From the NCBI GenBank assembly GCA_903920415.1, contig CAIXMD010000037.1:1-7824 (forward strand): a DNA stretch of 7,824 nucleotides. Direction: 5' to 3'. Each line of letters opens with the position of its first letter. The stretch's first letter is position 1. The notes below the pieces were generated by a model that was not told where the DNA came from, did not search any database, and was given only the letters and a program-made list of their open reading frames with translations. Position numbers and translations under genes: made by a program. This document shows, piece by piece, positions 1 to 5,520 of this stretch. This DNA is from an uncultured Desulfomonile sp. (GTDB taxonomy: Bacteria > Desulfobacterota > Desulfomonilia > Desulfomonilales > Desulfomonilaceae).

Positions 1-498
1 CAGGAGGGGATTCGCATATCGCACTCTTGTACCCGGGAAGAGCGAAGTGCCCGTGTGGAACATGATCGGCACTCCCAAGGTCTGAGCCGCCTCGTACGCC
101 GGAAGTATTCTAGGATCATTCGGGTAATAGCGGCCATATGACGGCAATAGTTTTAATCCCCGGCAACCGAGTTCTTTTATGCACTTCTCTGTCTGCATGC
201 CGGCGTCGATTTTCGAATCCAGATCAATTGACCCAAACGGGATGAGGCGTGAAGTATTTCTACAGAACTGAGCAGTAAATTCGCTTGGAATAACACCTGT
301 TGCAAACGGAGAATATTCACAGAGAAGCACCCCCTTCTCGACCCCCTCGCTTGCCAAGTAGTCATTGAAGGCCTGGGGAGTGATACCATCCATCAATTCC
401 AGTACGTCCTGGCTTAGCACCTCTTTATAATAGGCTATGAAATGCGGTGTGAGATGCTCACGCCTACCCATATGAATATGAAAATCCAAAACCTTCAT
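1..498 (-). CDS. Metal-dependent amidohydrolase (Amidohydro_2 type), 3' end cut by window edge
   Basis: Partial gene: the first 166 codons are present and the reading frame runs open off the left edge. The protein starts MKVLDFHIHMG, which gives the His7-x-His9 metal-binding pair at the end of the first beta strand of a TIM-barrel amidohydrolase. Further on are RGLKLLPS (about 113-120) and VPIMFHTGTS (143-152), whose His148 matches the later metal-ligand His of the family. This pattern fits the amidohydrolase-2 / aminocarboxymuconate-semialdehyde-decarboxylase-related group of soluble hydrolases and decarboxylases. The catalytic Asp and the C-terminus lie outside the window, so the substrate cannot be named. 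The ATG at 498 is preceded by GAGAGG about 7 nt upstream. It starts 36 nt after the cytochrome b stop and is probably co-transcribed. Its link to sulfur or quinone metabolism is unclear. Confidence 0.85.
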   Translation of the reverse strand, partial: MKVLDFHIHMGRREHLTPHFIAYYKEVLSQDVLELMDGITPQAFNDYLASEGVEKGVLLCEYSPFATGVIPSEFTAQFCRNTSRLIPFGSIDLDSKIDAGMQTEKCIKELGCRGLKLLPSYGRYYPNDPRILPAYEAAQTLGVPIMFHTGTSLFPGTRVRYANPLL

Positions 499-534
499 TA
501 TTTGGCCTCTCGTAACCTTTCTAAACTAAGCACG

Positions 535-1170
535 TCAGAGCGGAACGGAAATGCCGCCATCTGCTCTCACACGCCAAAAATGCCATCCCATTACCACAAT
601 CATTATCCCTGGCAAGAACAAGACGTGCCAAGCATATAACCTCACTAAAATCGAATCACCTACATCTCCGGCCCCGAACAGAAGCGACGCGGATAACGGC
701 CCGATCATAGGGAAGGTTTCCGCAAGATTCCTGGCTATGGTCCACGCCCATAGGGCCCTATCATCCCAGACGAGCAGATAACCGGTGAAATCAACCAATA
801 AAGTAAACATCAGCAATGAGGTTCCGATAAGCCAGTTCAGGCTTCTCGGAGGAGCATAGGATCCGGTGACAACGACTCTGGCCATGTGCAGAACCACCAG
901 CGCCACCATCACCTGCCCGCACCAGTAATGGATGTTTCGCAGTAAAAAACCGTAGGAGACTACATGAGTGATATGCTGCACCGAACCATACGCCCCGGTA
1001 GCCGATGGAATGTAGTGAAGCATTAAAAGGACACCGGTTGCGGTTTCTAAGAGAAACATCCACAACGCAATTCCTCCAAGGCACCACGTGAACCTTACTT
1101 TTGCGGATGCCTCGGGAACCAACCGGGGATGGAGATGGAGAATAAACTTAGTCAGAGAGCCTCTTGTCAT
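535..1170 (-). CDS. b6-type cytochrome b (four-helix, diheme), no subunit IV beside it
   Basis: A 211-residue membrane protein that aligns over its full length with cytochrome b6, from helix A to the C-terminal GIS-PL ending. It would carry electrons from quinol across the membrane in a Rieske/cytochrome b complex. Four hydrophobic helices lie at about 28-50, 77-103, 110-133 and 175-199. The heme ligands are His81/His95 in helix B (14 apart) and His182/His197 in helix D (15 apart); the 15-residue spacing is the b6 type rather than the mitochondrial type (14). Cys30, in CLGGI, aligns with Cys35 of plant b6, which binds heme c(n) covalently. The conserved TGY and PPR segments are present. The C-terminal half of a full cytochrome b (helices E-H, PEWY motif) is absent. 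A stop lies two codons upstream, so 1170 is the only reasonable ATG, although no Shine-Dalgarno sequence is seen. The Rieske gene lies 131 nt upstream. Confidence 0.93.
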   Translation of the reverse strand: MTRGSLTKFILHLHPRLVPEASAKVRFTWCLGGIALWMFLLETATGVLLMLHYIPSATGAYGSVQHITHVVSYGFLLRNIHYWCGQVMVALVVLHMARVVVTGSYAPPRSLNWLIGTSLLMFTLLVDFTGYLLVWDDRALWAWTIARNLAETFPMIGPLSASLLFGAGDVGDSILVRLYAWHVLFLPGIMIVVMGWHFWRVRADGGISVPL

Positions 1171-1200
1171 TTCATATCATTTCGCATTATGAAAGTACCA

Positions 1201-1237
1201 GGTCTATCGCTCTCGTGAGATCGTTTCCGTCTAGACC
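1201..1237. repeat. Nested inverted repeat between Rieske and cytochrome b genes
   Basis: The outer arms GGTCTA (1201-1206) and TAGACC (1232-1237) enclose a second palindrome, TCTCGTGAGA (1211-1220). It sits inside the 131-nt gap before the cytochrome b gene. There is no T-tract, so it is not a typical terminator. A transcript could fold here as an intercistronic stem-loop. The function is unknown and the short arms could be chance. Confidence 0.3.
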
Positions 1238-1301
1238 ATTGACTCCGGGATGCCACAGGAAAGTCGTCAAACTCGGCTACCTTTTTCAAGGCTCCATGGC
1301 A

Positions 1302-1733
1302 TCACGAACTTGGGGGCTTATCATGGAGGCGCAGCTTGTTGCCATCCTGTCCTATCATATATAGCCGCATCATAGGGCGGGATGCGGGCCCTCTCCTGAC
1401 GTTGCCTTCCAGGTCGAACTCACTCCCGTGGCAAGGACACTCGAAAAGCATCCGTTCTGAATTCCAGTTTTCACGGCACCCCAGATGGGGACAGCGGTCG
1501 TCAAAGGCTGTGATCTGGTCGTCGTCTCTCCGTTTAACGAGCCAGGCGCCGGCTTCCGGTAGATGCATCGGAACATCGGGTTGCAGCCTGGACAGAACTT
1601 CTTTGGAAAACTCTCTTCTTTTTTTCCGTCCCGAATCGAAAAAAACAAATTTGGCTATTCCCCAGGTCCCCATAGCGACAACAGCACTGGAAAGGCTCAG
1701 GAGCCCGTACTTCAGAAAAGAACGCTTATTCAT
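1302..1733 (-). CDS. Rieske [2Fe-2S] protein, short form, membrane-anchored
   Basis: A 143-residue Rieske iron-sulfur protein expected to take electrons from quinol on the outer face of the membrane. Both cluster-binding boxes are intact: CPHLGC (Cys81, His83, Cys86) and CPCHGS (Cys99, Cys101, His102, Ser104). Cys81/His83/Cys99/His102 are the ligands and Cys86-Cys101 the likely disulfide. The position of the potential-raising Tyr of bc1 Rieske proteins (CPCHGS-x-Y) is Phe106, which suggests a lower potential suited to menaquinone (inference). The N-terminus NKRSFLKYG followed by a hydrophobic stretch (10-32) resembles an uncleaved Tat signal anchor with Lys-Arg in place of Arg-Arg. The ATG at 1733 has no alternative start upstream in frame before a stop, yet lacks a Shine-Dalgarno sequence (CCCCC precedes it). 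It lies upstream of the cytochrome b gene, as in petCB-like operons, and follows the small exported protein by 103 nt. Confidence 0.94.
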   Translation of the reverse strand: MNKRSFLKYGLLSLSSAVVAMGTWGIAKFVFFDSGRKKRREFSKEVLSRLQPDVPMHLPEAGAWLVKRRDDDQITAFDDRCPHLGCRENWNSERMLFECPCHGSEFDLEGNVRRGPASRPMMRLYMIGQDGNKLRLHDKPPSS

Positions 1734-1777
1734 GGGGGTAGGCTCGAGTGTGAGGAATGAGTGCGGGGAGTTTGATC

Positions 1778-1813
1778 GACCGCCGGAGCGGCCTACAGCT
1801 CACTCCGTCGGTC
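1778..1813. repeat. Inverted repeat before the Rieske gene (hairpin)
   Basis: The arms GACCG-C-CGGAG (1778-1788) and CTCCG-T-CGGTC (1803-1813) give 10 pairs broken by one mismatch, with a 14-nt loop. The repeat lies between the stop of the small exported protein (1837) and the Rieske start (1733). On the minus strand it is followed by GATCAAAC rather than a T-run, so an intrinsic terminator is unlikely. It may be a stabilising or processing stem-loop, or an operator-like palindrome. Confidence 0.45.
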
Positions 1814-1836
1814 AAAACAGCCATTATCGGAGTTCC

Positions 1837-2091
1837 TTAGCAGCCTTTGTCAGGAAGCTTTACAGGCTTTTTGGCAGTACCTTCCGCCTTGCCCATCGAC
1901 TTCTCAGCTTCGGCTTTGGTGGCAAACGGCCCCTTAACGATCAATTTTGCGTCAGCGGGCTTCTGATCGATAATCGATACCTTACCCGAGGCATCCTTGA
2001 CTACATAGAATTCGGCAGCCACTGCAACCGTTCCCAATGCGAATGCTACCAGAACCGTGGTAACTACAGCCAAGCGAATGATCTTTCCCAT
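1837..2091 (-). CDS. Small exported protein of unknown function
   Basis: An 84-residue protein with a clear Sec signal peptide: positive MGKIIR, a hydrophobic core at about 7-24, and a likely signal-peptidase site after AVA or AVAA at about 25-26. The mature part of about 59 residues begins EFYVVKDASGKVSIIDQ, then has a GPFATKAEAEKSM segment (54-66) that recalls the GxF-x-K-x-EAE pattern of SPOR repeats, and ends in a Lys-rich tail with one Cys (Cys84, the last residue). It lacks heme, Fe-S and metal motifs. I do not recognise a named family. The start is set by a full AAGGAGG eight nt before the ATG at 2091; a TTG at 2094 would be too close. It sits between the sulfur transporter pair and the Rieske gene, so a periplasmic role in this cluster is likely, but its nature is unknown. 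Confidence 0.8.
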   Translation of the reverse strand: MGKIIRLAVVTTVLVAFALGTVAVAAEFYVVKDASGKVSIIDQKPADAKLIVKGPFATKAEAEKSMGKAEGTAKKPVKLPDKGC

Positions 2092-2099
2092 CAATCATA

Positions 2100-2106
2100 C
2101 CTCCTT
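2100..2106 (-). promoter_or_regulatory. Strong ribosome binding site of the small exported protein
   Basis: The minus strand reads AAGGAGG, eight nt before the ATG at 2091. It is the best Shine-Dalgarno match in the window and favours ATG 2091 over the in-frame TTG at 2094. It suggests the small protein is made in larger amounts than its neighbours. Confidence 0.75.
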
Positions 2107-2154
2107 CATGTCGATTGACCATTTCTTACCACGAAACCCTCGTCCTCGGCACCA

Positions 2155-2754
2155 TTATTTATCGTAAGGACGCCACTTTTCTCCCAGACGTGCAAGAACA
2201 AAGGCTACGAGCGCCATCACCAGTATTATTGCAGCCATAGTCTCTTTCGAAGTGCCGAATACTTGCCACAGAGTTATTCGACCCAGGTCGGAACTCAAGT
2301 AAAAAGCACCCCACAAGGGGAAACCGGCAGCAAATATCCAGATTCCTACGATCATGCCCAGAAGAAAAACAATGCTGTCCAACTTGCCCGACACGAACCC
2401 CACCACTGCTGTTCCCGGGCAATACCCGCCAACCACGAATCCCAGGCCGAACAAAATTCCACCGACCACTTGGGGCCAGAGATAGGTTTCCAAGAGTGAA
2501 TACTCAAGGAGTATGGAGTAGTCGAACAAACCGACCCAGCTTAAAAAAATCAACCCTACCATGGCCGTGGATAGGGCCGAAAACATTACCCGTAGGACCC
2601 GCATATCTCTGAAGTAAAAAATACTTGTAAGATTCCGTGAGTCTCCGAATCCTGCCCTCTCCAGCACGAACCCGAAGAAAAACCCGATGATCAAGGCGAT
2701 CAAGAGGCTTGTCTCGTAGCTGAATGCCCCTTGCAGAAACAGAGGTCCTGTCAT
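2155..2754 (-). CDS. YeeE/YedE family sulfur transporter, second half-size subunit
   Basis: A 199-residue integral membrane protein of the YeeE/YedE (Sulf_transp, DUF395) family. Family marks are the GFxLERAGFGDSRN segment (about 29-41) after the first helix and GGYCPGTA (109-116) with Cys112. In the thiosulfate transporter TsuA of this family, conserved cysteines in such loops bind and pass on the sulfur compound. Five or six hydrophobic segments are visible. The start is ATG 2754, which overlaps the upstream stop as ATGA and has AGGAGG eight nt ahead; an in-frame ATG at 2760 lies only two nt from that site. Translational coupling with the upstream gene indicates the two half-proteins work together as one transporter. 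The substrate is probably thiosulfate or a persulfide-like species, from family and context only. Confidence 0.9.
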   Translation of the reverse strand: MTGPLFLQGAFSYETSLLIALIIGFFFGFVLERAGFGDSRNLTSIFYFRDMRVLRVMFSALSTAMVGLIFLSWVGLFDYSILLEYSLLETYLWPQVVGGILFGLGFVVGGYCPGTAVVGFVSGKLDSIVFLLGMIVGIWIFAAGFPLWGAFYLSSDLGRITLWQVFGTSKETMAAIILVMALVAFVLARLGEKWRPYDK

Positions 2755-3278
2755 GACCATTCCCTCCTGACAAAGTATGCTGCCGTGAAGGCGGTAGCAA
2801 AGACTATCATCATAAAAACCCAGCTACCGAGGGCCATGGTGGCGCCCCCACTCAAAGCTTGCCCGCTTGTGCACCCCATAGCAAAGCGAGTACCTATTCC
2901 TCCAACTATTCCACCTAGGAAAGCCAGTGCAAGCCTCAGGAAGACTCCTGCATGAGGACCTCTACCCACTCCAGGGCGGAATCGACGTGCGGTGATGACG
3001 GCAACAAGCCCACCGATAAAAACCCCCACCACTTCGACCACCATCCAGTTCACAAATGGGTTCTTAGCACCGGGCTTGTAGAACTCCTTGAAATAGGCAT
3101 GGTTTTCAACCGCCTGCGGAGCTGCATTGTGAGCTATAACAGCGGCTGTCCTCGCGATGGCTCCCGAAGCGCCCAGACCTGTTCCCATCAAATAAAAGGT
3201 TGCCAATAAGACCAGGCCGAGGGCTATCCCGGCCACGTATGGGTTCCAGAATCCTTTCGCATAATCAGGTTCTTTCAT
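2751..3278 (-). CDS. YeeE/YedE family sulfur transporter, first half-size subunit
   Basis: A 175-residue membrane protein of the YeeE/YedE (Sulf_transp) family. It opens WNPYVAGIALGLVLL (11-25), a typical first helix, followed by a MGTGLGASGAI turn (31-41), a periplasmic-type loop with conserved aromatic residues (60-78), a helix at about 79-97, and RFAMGCTSGQALSG (131-144), where Cys136 is the family's conserved sulfur-handling cysteine. Full-length family members such as TsuA contain both halves in one chain of roughly 330-400 residues; here they are two genes overlapping by four bases. A weak AAAGG site precedes the ATG at 3278. The gene follows a 143-nt gap after the unknown membrane protein. 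It would bring a sulfur compound across the cytoplasmic membrane; the direction and substrate are inferred. Confidence 0.9.
   Translation of the reverse strand: MKEPDYAKGFWNPYVAGIALGLVLLATFYLMGTGLGASGAIARTAAVIAHNAAPQAVENHAYFKEFYKPGAKNPFVNWMVVEVVGVFIGGLVAVITARRFRPGVGRGPHAGVFLRLALAFLGGIVGGIGTRFAMGCTSGQALSGGATMALGSWVFMMIVFATAFTAAYFVRREWS
2763..2768 (-). promoter_or_regulatory. Ribosome binding site deciding the second YeeE/YedE start
   Basis: AGGAGG on the minus strand, inside the 3' end of the first transporter gene. It stands eight nt from ATG 2754 but only two from ATG 2760, so it favours the shorter form and the ATGA coupling. Confidence 0.65.
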
Positions 3279-3421
3279 AGGTGAATCGCCTTTCTATACT
3301 ATTCATTACAAAGCGTGGGGGGCATTTCCAAGAATACCCTGTAAGGGTTTTGGGAAGTTCCGTTCTAGTACACAGGAAATCCTCCGATTGTCTCCGGTCT
3401 CCTTACGAGAAGAGCCCGTCG

Positions 3422-3838
3422 CTATGGTTTGTTTTCATCCCCTGCCTCAGTTGCTGAATTCTTGGGTCCCGATACCTTGAGCCCTACTTCGGTCAATAGC
3501 TTTTCCGGAACCCCGAGGGTTCTTGACGCGACCTTCTCGGACACCACATCCTTCCACAGGATGGGTGCCGGATCATTTACCGGGAGGTCCGTGGGACAGA
3601 CTAACATCCACCTGGCCGTAAGTTGAAAAATTCCTGCCACAAGGAGGGCAATCACTGAGAGTATTGCAGTGGCCACCAGTGAGGCGGTAATCAAGCGGCC
3701 TCTCTTATTGTTCAAAGCATTCGATTCTTCTTGTTCATTCCCTGTACTTGTAGGCGTTTCGGCAGACTGAACCGGTATTCCCGGGGACATATCGACGGCC
3801 TCATTTTCCAACGCCTTGTCTCTAATTTCGTCATTCAT
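3422..3838 (-). CDS. Unrecognised single-helix membrane protein
   Basis: A 138-residue protein I do not recognise. Residues 1-45 are polar, acidic and low in complexity (rich in Glu, Ser, Thr, Asn), then come KRGR (45-48) and one hydrophobic helix (about 49-72, LITASLVATAILSVIALLVAG). This arrangement predicts a cytoplasmic N-terminal tail and an exported C-terminal part of about 65 residues. The exported part starts ARWMLVCPTDLPVNDPAP, has one Cys (Cys81), and ends in a polar tail. The ATG at 3838 has GAGGAAGGAAG shortly upstream; a TTG at 3871 would add 11 residues but has no ribosome site. It lies between the PsrC-like gene (139 nt) and the transporter pair (143 nt), all co-directional. 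It might be an accessory anchor or assembly factor for either unit, but nothing in its sequence proves this. Confidence 0.72.
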   Translation of the reverse strand: MNDEIRDKALENEAVDMSPGIPVQSAETPTSTGNEQEESNALNNKRGRLITASLVATAILSVIALLVAGIFQLTARWMLVCPTDLPVNDPAPILWKDVVSEKVASRTLGVPEKLLTEVGLKVSGPKNSATEAGDENKP

Positions 3839-3894
3839 CGCTTTTCTTCCTTCCTCAGACCTCAATCTCAATAAGATACTTGGGAGGATTTCGC

Positions 3895-3966
3895 TTATCA
3901 GCCTGACTCAGAAGTTTCAGTCATTGTGAAAAGCCTTGGGTCGATCTGCAAAAAACCGACTGATAA
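3895..3966. repeat. Inverted repeat in the gap after the PsrC-like gene
   Basis: TTATCAG (3895-3901) and CTGATAA (3960-3966) are perfect seven-base inverted arms about 58 nt apart. A shorter pair, TGACT/AGTCA, lies inside. A separate ten-base palindrome, TTCTCGAGAA (3968-3977), directly abuts the stop codon. On the minus strand a T6 run (3955-3950) follows 12 nt after that palindrome, so this gap could hold a weak terminator, but the geometry is poor. Confidence 0.3.
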
Positions 3967-3977
3967 TTTCTCGAGAA

Positions 3978-4862
3978 TTATACGACTTGCGGGGGTGTTC
4001 CCGAAAATATTATCAGTGCTCTGAGGCTCATGCCTCCCAACAGCACCAGGAGATCGGCTCCTACAACAAGGGATTTGGGCATTTCCCCGTATTCATAGTA
4101 TTCAACAATACTGAGCACAAAGGGGATCAGGATTCCCAGAACCACTACCAGCACCCAAAAATACGGGCTAAGGACACCGGAGATAAGCATGCTTGCAGAC
4201 ATGGCGGCTTCTGTGGAACGCGTGAGGGACATGAAAACAAACATCATGAGGACGACCGCTTCCACAGCCAGGAAAATTACGTGGCCCAGGGCGAAATTGG
4301 AAAGAGTCTTAATGGTCCTGATGTCAATGACGGCAGCCCCTATCATGGCAACTGCCAAGCCGGTGGACATTGCCGAAGCCATAAACAGCAAAGGCATCAA
4401 CGGAGTGTTCCAAAAAGGGACACCATTAACAACGGCTATCAGCACTCCCGTGTAAGCGGCCGTCGAGACAGCCAGGAAGCTTCCGACACCTCCTAGATAC
4501 AGGGTGTACTTACTTGCGATTCGTCCCACAAAGGTAATCTCATTCAAAGCCGCTGCATAGAGCAAAGCAATCGGTATGAACAAAGCGAGAATAAGAACAC
4601 CCCAAGTGATCATGCTACTAAGGTTGTTTACAAGATAAATTTGGCGCCACGGCTCCCAGAGGCCGGCATCCAAGTCTAAGACCAGACAGACAGTTCCCAC
4701 TGCAACCAGAGGCCCTGCAGCAAGGGATCCCGCACGTGCAAGGGCTTTCGACCAGTCAGGAGCCAAAAGGTCGCATGCAACCGCTGCAATGAAGGCCCCT
4801 GATCCAGCTCCAGCGAGAAACAGGTATGCCACGATGAGCCAACCCCATGCACTCTCAACCAT
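3978..4862 (-). CDS. psrC: NrfD/PsrC-type quinone-binding membrane subunit
   Basis: A 294-residue NrfD/PsrC family protein that anchors the reductase and exchanges electrons with menaquinone. Eight hydrophobic helices can be drawn at about 8-32, 43-63, 84-106, 121-145, 152-178, 190-212, 232-254 and 267-286, the number found in PsrC. The first helix (GWLIVAYLFLAGAGSGAF) and the second loop (DLDAGLWEPWRQ, 63-74) are family-like. No cofactor ligands are expected in this subunit. The ATG at 4862 is chosen because AAGGAG lies six nt upstream; an in-frame TTG at 4868 directly touches that site. Only two nt separate it from the PsrB-like stop, so the two are translationally coupled. The gene symbol is given by family and operon position; ttrC-, phsC- or dmsC-like roles cannot be fully excluded. 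Confidence 0.88.
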   Translation of the reverse strand: MVESAWGWLIVAYLFLAGAGSGAFIAAVACDLLAPDWSKALARAGSLAAGPLVAVGTVCLVLDLDAGLWEPWRQIYLVNNLSSMITWGVLILALFIPIALLYAAALNEITFVGRIASKYTLYLGGVGSFLAVSTAAYTGVLIAVVNGVPFWNTPLMPLLFMASAMSTGLAVAMIGAAVIDIRTIKTLSNFALGHVIFLAVEAVVLMMFVFMSLTRSTEAAMSASMLISGVLSPYFWVLVVVLGILIPFVLSIVEYYEYGEMPKSLVVGADLLVLLGGMSLRALIIFSGTPPQVV

Positions 4863-4864
4863 GG

Positions 4865-5407
4865 TCAACTCCTTCTGTAAAATATTTTCGGACGGGTGTC
4901 TAAATCGGGCCTCAGCGGCTGGGCCCGATGCTGTGCTACAAACTGCGAGATCTCACTATTGGGATCATCCAGGTCGCCGAATATCCTCACTTGCGTGGGA
5001 CAAGTCGTGACGCAGGCCGGGGCGCCTCCTTCGCGAACCAGCTCAATGCAGAACCTGCATTTCTCAACTATACCCTTATGATGTTCCACTATCCGAACCT
5101 TGTAGGGGCAAGCCTCCATGCAGTACTTGCACCCCACACATGTCTTGGGGTTCACCAGTACTACACCTTCCGAGGTTGTATAGGTCGCTCCGGTAGGACA
5201 AACCCTCTGACACGGAGCCTTTTCACAGTGATTGCACTGTACGGGCACAAATTCTGAACCAAAAGCGGGAAATTTTCCCCTGTCCCTCTGCTTAATCCAA
5301 TTGTAAGCTTCCTTGAATTCCAGGCCGTTCTGGTTCTGGCACGCGACCCGGCAGGCATGACATCCGATACACTTGGTGGTATCTACAGCAATTCCATAAC
5401 GCGGCAT
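4865..5407 (-). CDS. psrB: Four-cluster [4Fe-4S] electron-transfer subunit (PsrB-like)
   Basis: A 180-residue ferredoxin-type subunit that passes electrons between the molybdenum subunit and the membrane subunit. It has 16 cysteines in the standard four-cluster order: Cys13/16/19/23, Cys58/61/66/70, Cys90/93/96/100 and Cys117/120/132/136. The spacing and length match PsrB, PhsB and DmsB. It has no signal peptide of its own, which fits export by hitch-hiking with the Tat-carrying catalytic subunit. The ATG at 5407 has AAAGGA about eight nt ahead. It starts 113 nt after the catalytic gene and ends two nt before the PsrC-like start. The CIGCH string in the first motif is part of the Fe-S motif and not a heme site. 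Confidence 0.93.
   Translation of the reverse strand: MPRYGIAVDTTKCIGCHACRVACQNQNGLEFKEAYNWIKQRDRGKFPAFGSEFVPVQCNHCEKAPCQRVCPTGATYTTSEGVVLVNPKTCVGCKYCMEACPYKVRIVEHHKGIVEKCRFCIELVREGGAPACVTTCPTQVRIFGDLDDPNSEISQFVAQHRAQPLRPDLDTRPKIFYRRS
4869..4874 (-). promoter_or_regulatory. Ribosome binding site deciding the PsrC-like start
   Basis: AAGGAG on the minus strand, within the last codons of the PsrB-like gene and six nt before ATG 4862. It rules against the in-frame TTG at 4868. Confidence 0.65.
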
Positions 5408-5433
5408 GGTCGGATTCCTTTGATACTTTTAAA

Positions 5434-5482
5434 CGGGAGCAATCCCGGCCTTGTTGACCCAACAGCTTCAGGCTCAAACCTG
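5434..5482. repeat. Three tandem short stem-loops between the PsrA- and PsrB-like genes
   Basis: Three perfect inverted repeats stand in a row in this 113-nt gap. In transcript order they are CAGG/CCTG (5482-5469, 6-nt loop), TGTTG/CAACA (5464-5452, 3-nt loop) and CGGGA/TCCCG (5447-5434, 4-nt loop). The last ends shortly before the PsrB ribosome site and is followed by TTTAAAA. They may act as an mRNA processing or attenuation region that sets the ratio of subunits (inference). A full terminator seems unlikely inside this operon. Confidence 0.4.
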
Positions 5483-5520
5483 TACCATCTTCAGCCCCCG
5501 GTTTGCCTCAGGGCCTAAAT

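Noticed and set aside
1336..2118. Long plus-strand open frame of 260 codons
   Set aside because: It runs antisense across the Rieske gene, the gap and the small exported protein, all of which have clear minus-strand evidence; its translation shows no family motif.
3336..3348. ACCCT-GTA-AGGGT hairpin between the unknown membrane protein and the transporter pair
   Set aside because: A five-pair stem with no T-run on the minus strand; too weak to call a terminator.
3898..3924. Eight-codon minus-strand frame in the gap after the PsrC-like gene (MTETSESG)
   Set aside because: It has no ribosome binding site, no regulatory codon bias and no following attenuator hairpin.
3929..3957. Promoter-like TTGCAG-N17-CACAAT on the minus strand before the unknown membrane protein
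   Set aside because: Both boxes match the consensus poorly (3/6 and 4/6); such matches are expected by chance.
3950..3977. Possible terminator after the PsrC-like gene (palindrome TTCTCGAGAA, then T6)
   Set aside because: The palindrome leaves almost no loop and the T-run begins 12 nt beyond it, so it does not have intrinsic-terminator geometry.
5339..5371. CxxCH heme c motif (CIGCH) in the PsrB-like protein
   Set aside because: The Cys-x2-Cys-x2-Cys-x3-Cys spacing shows it is the first [4Fe-4S] motif of a four-cluster ferredoxin, and the protein has no signal peptide for heme attachment.
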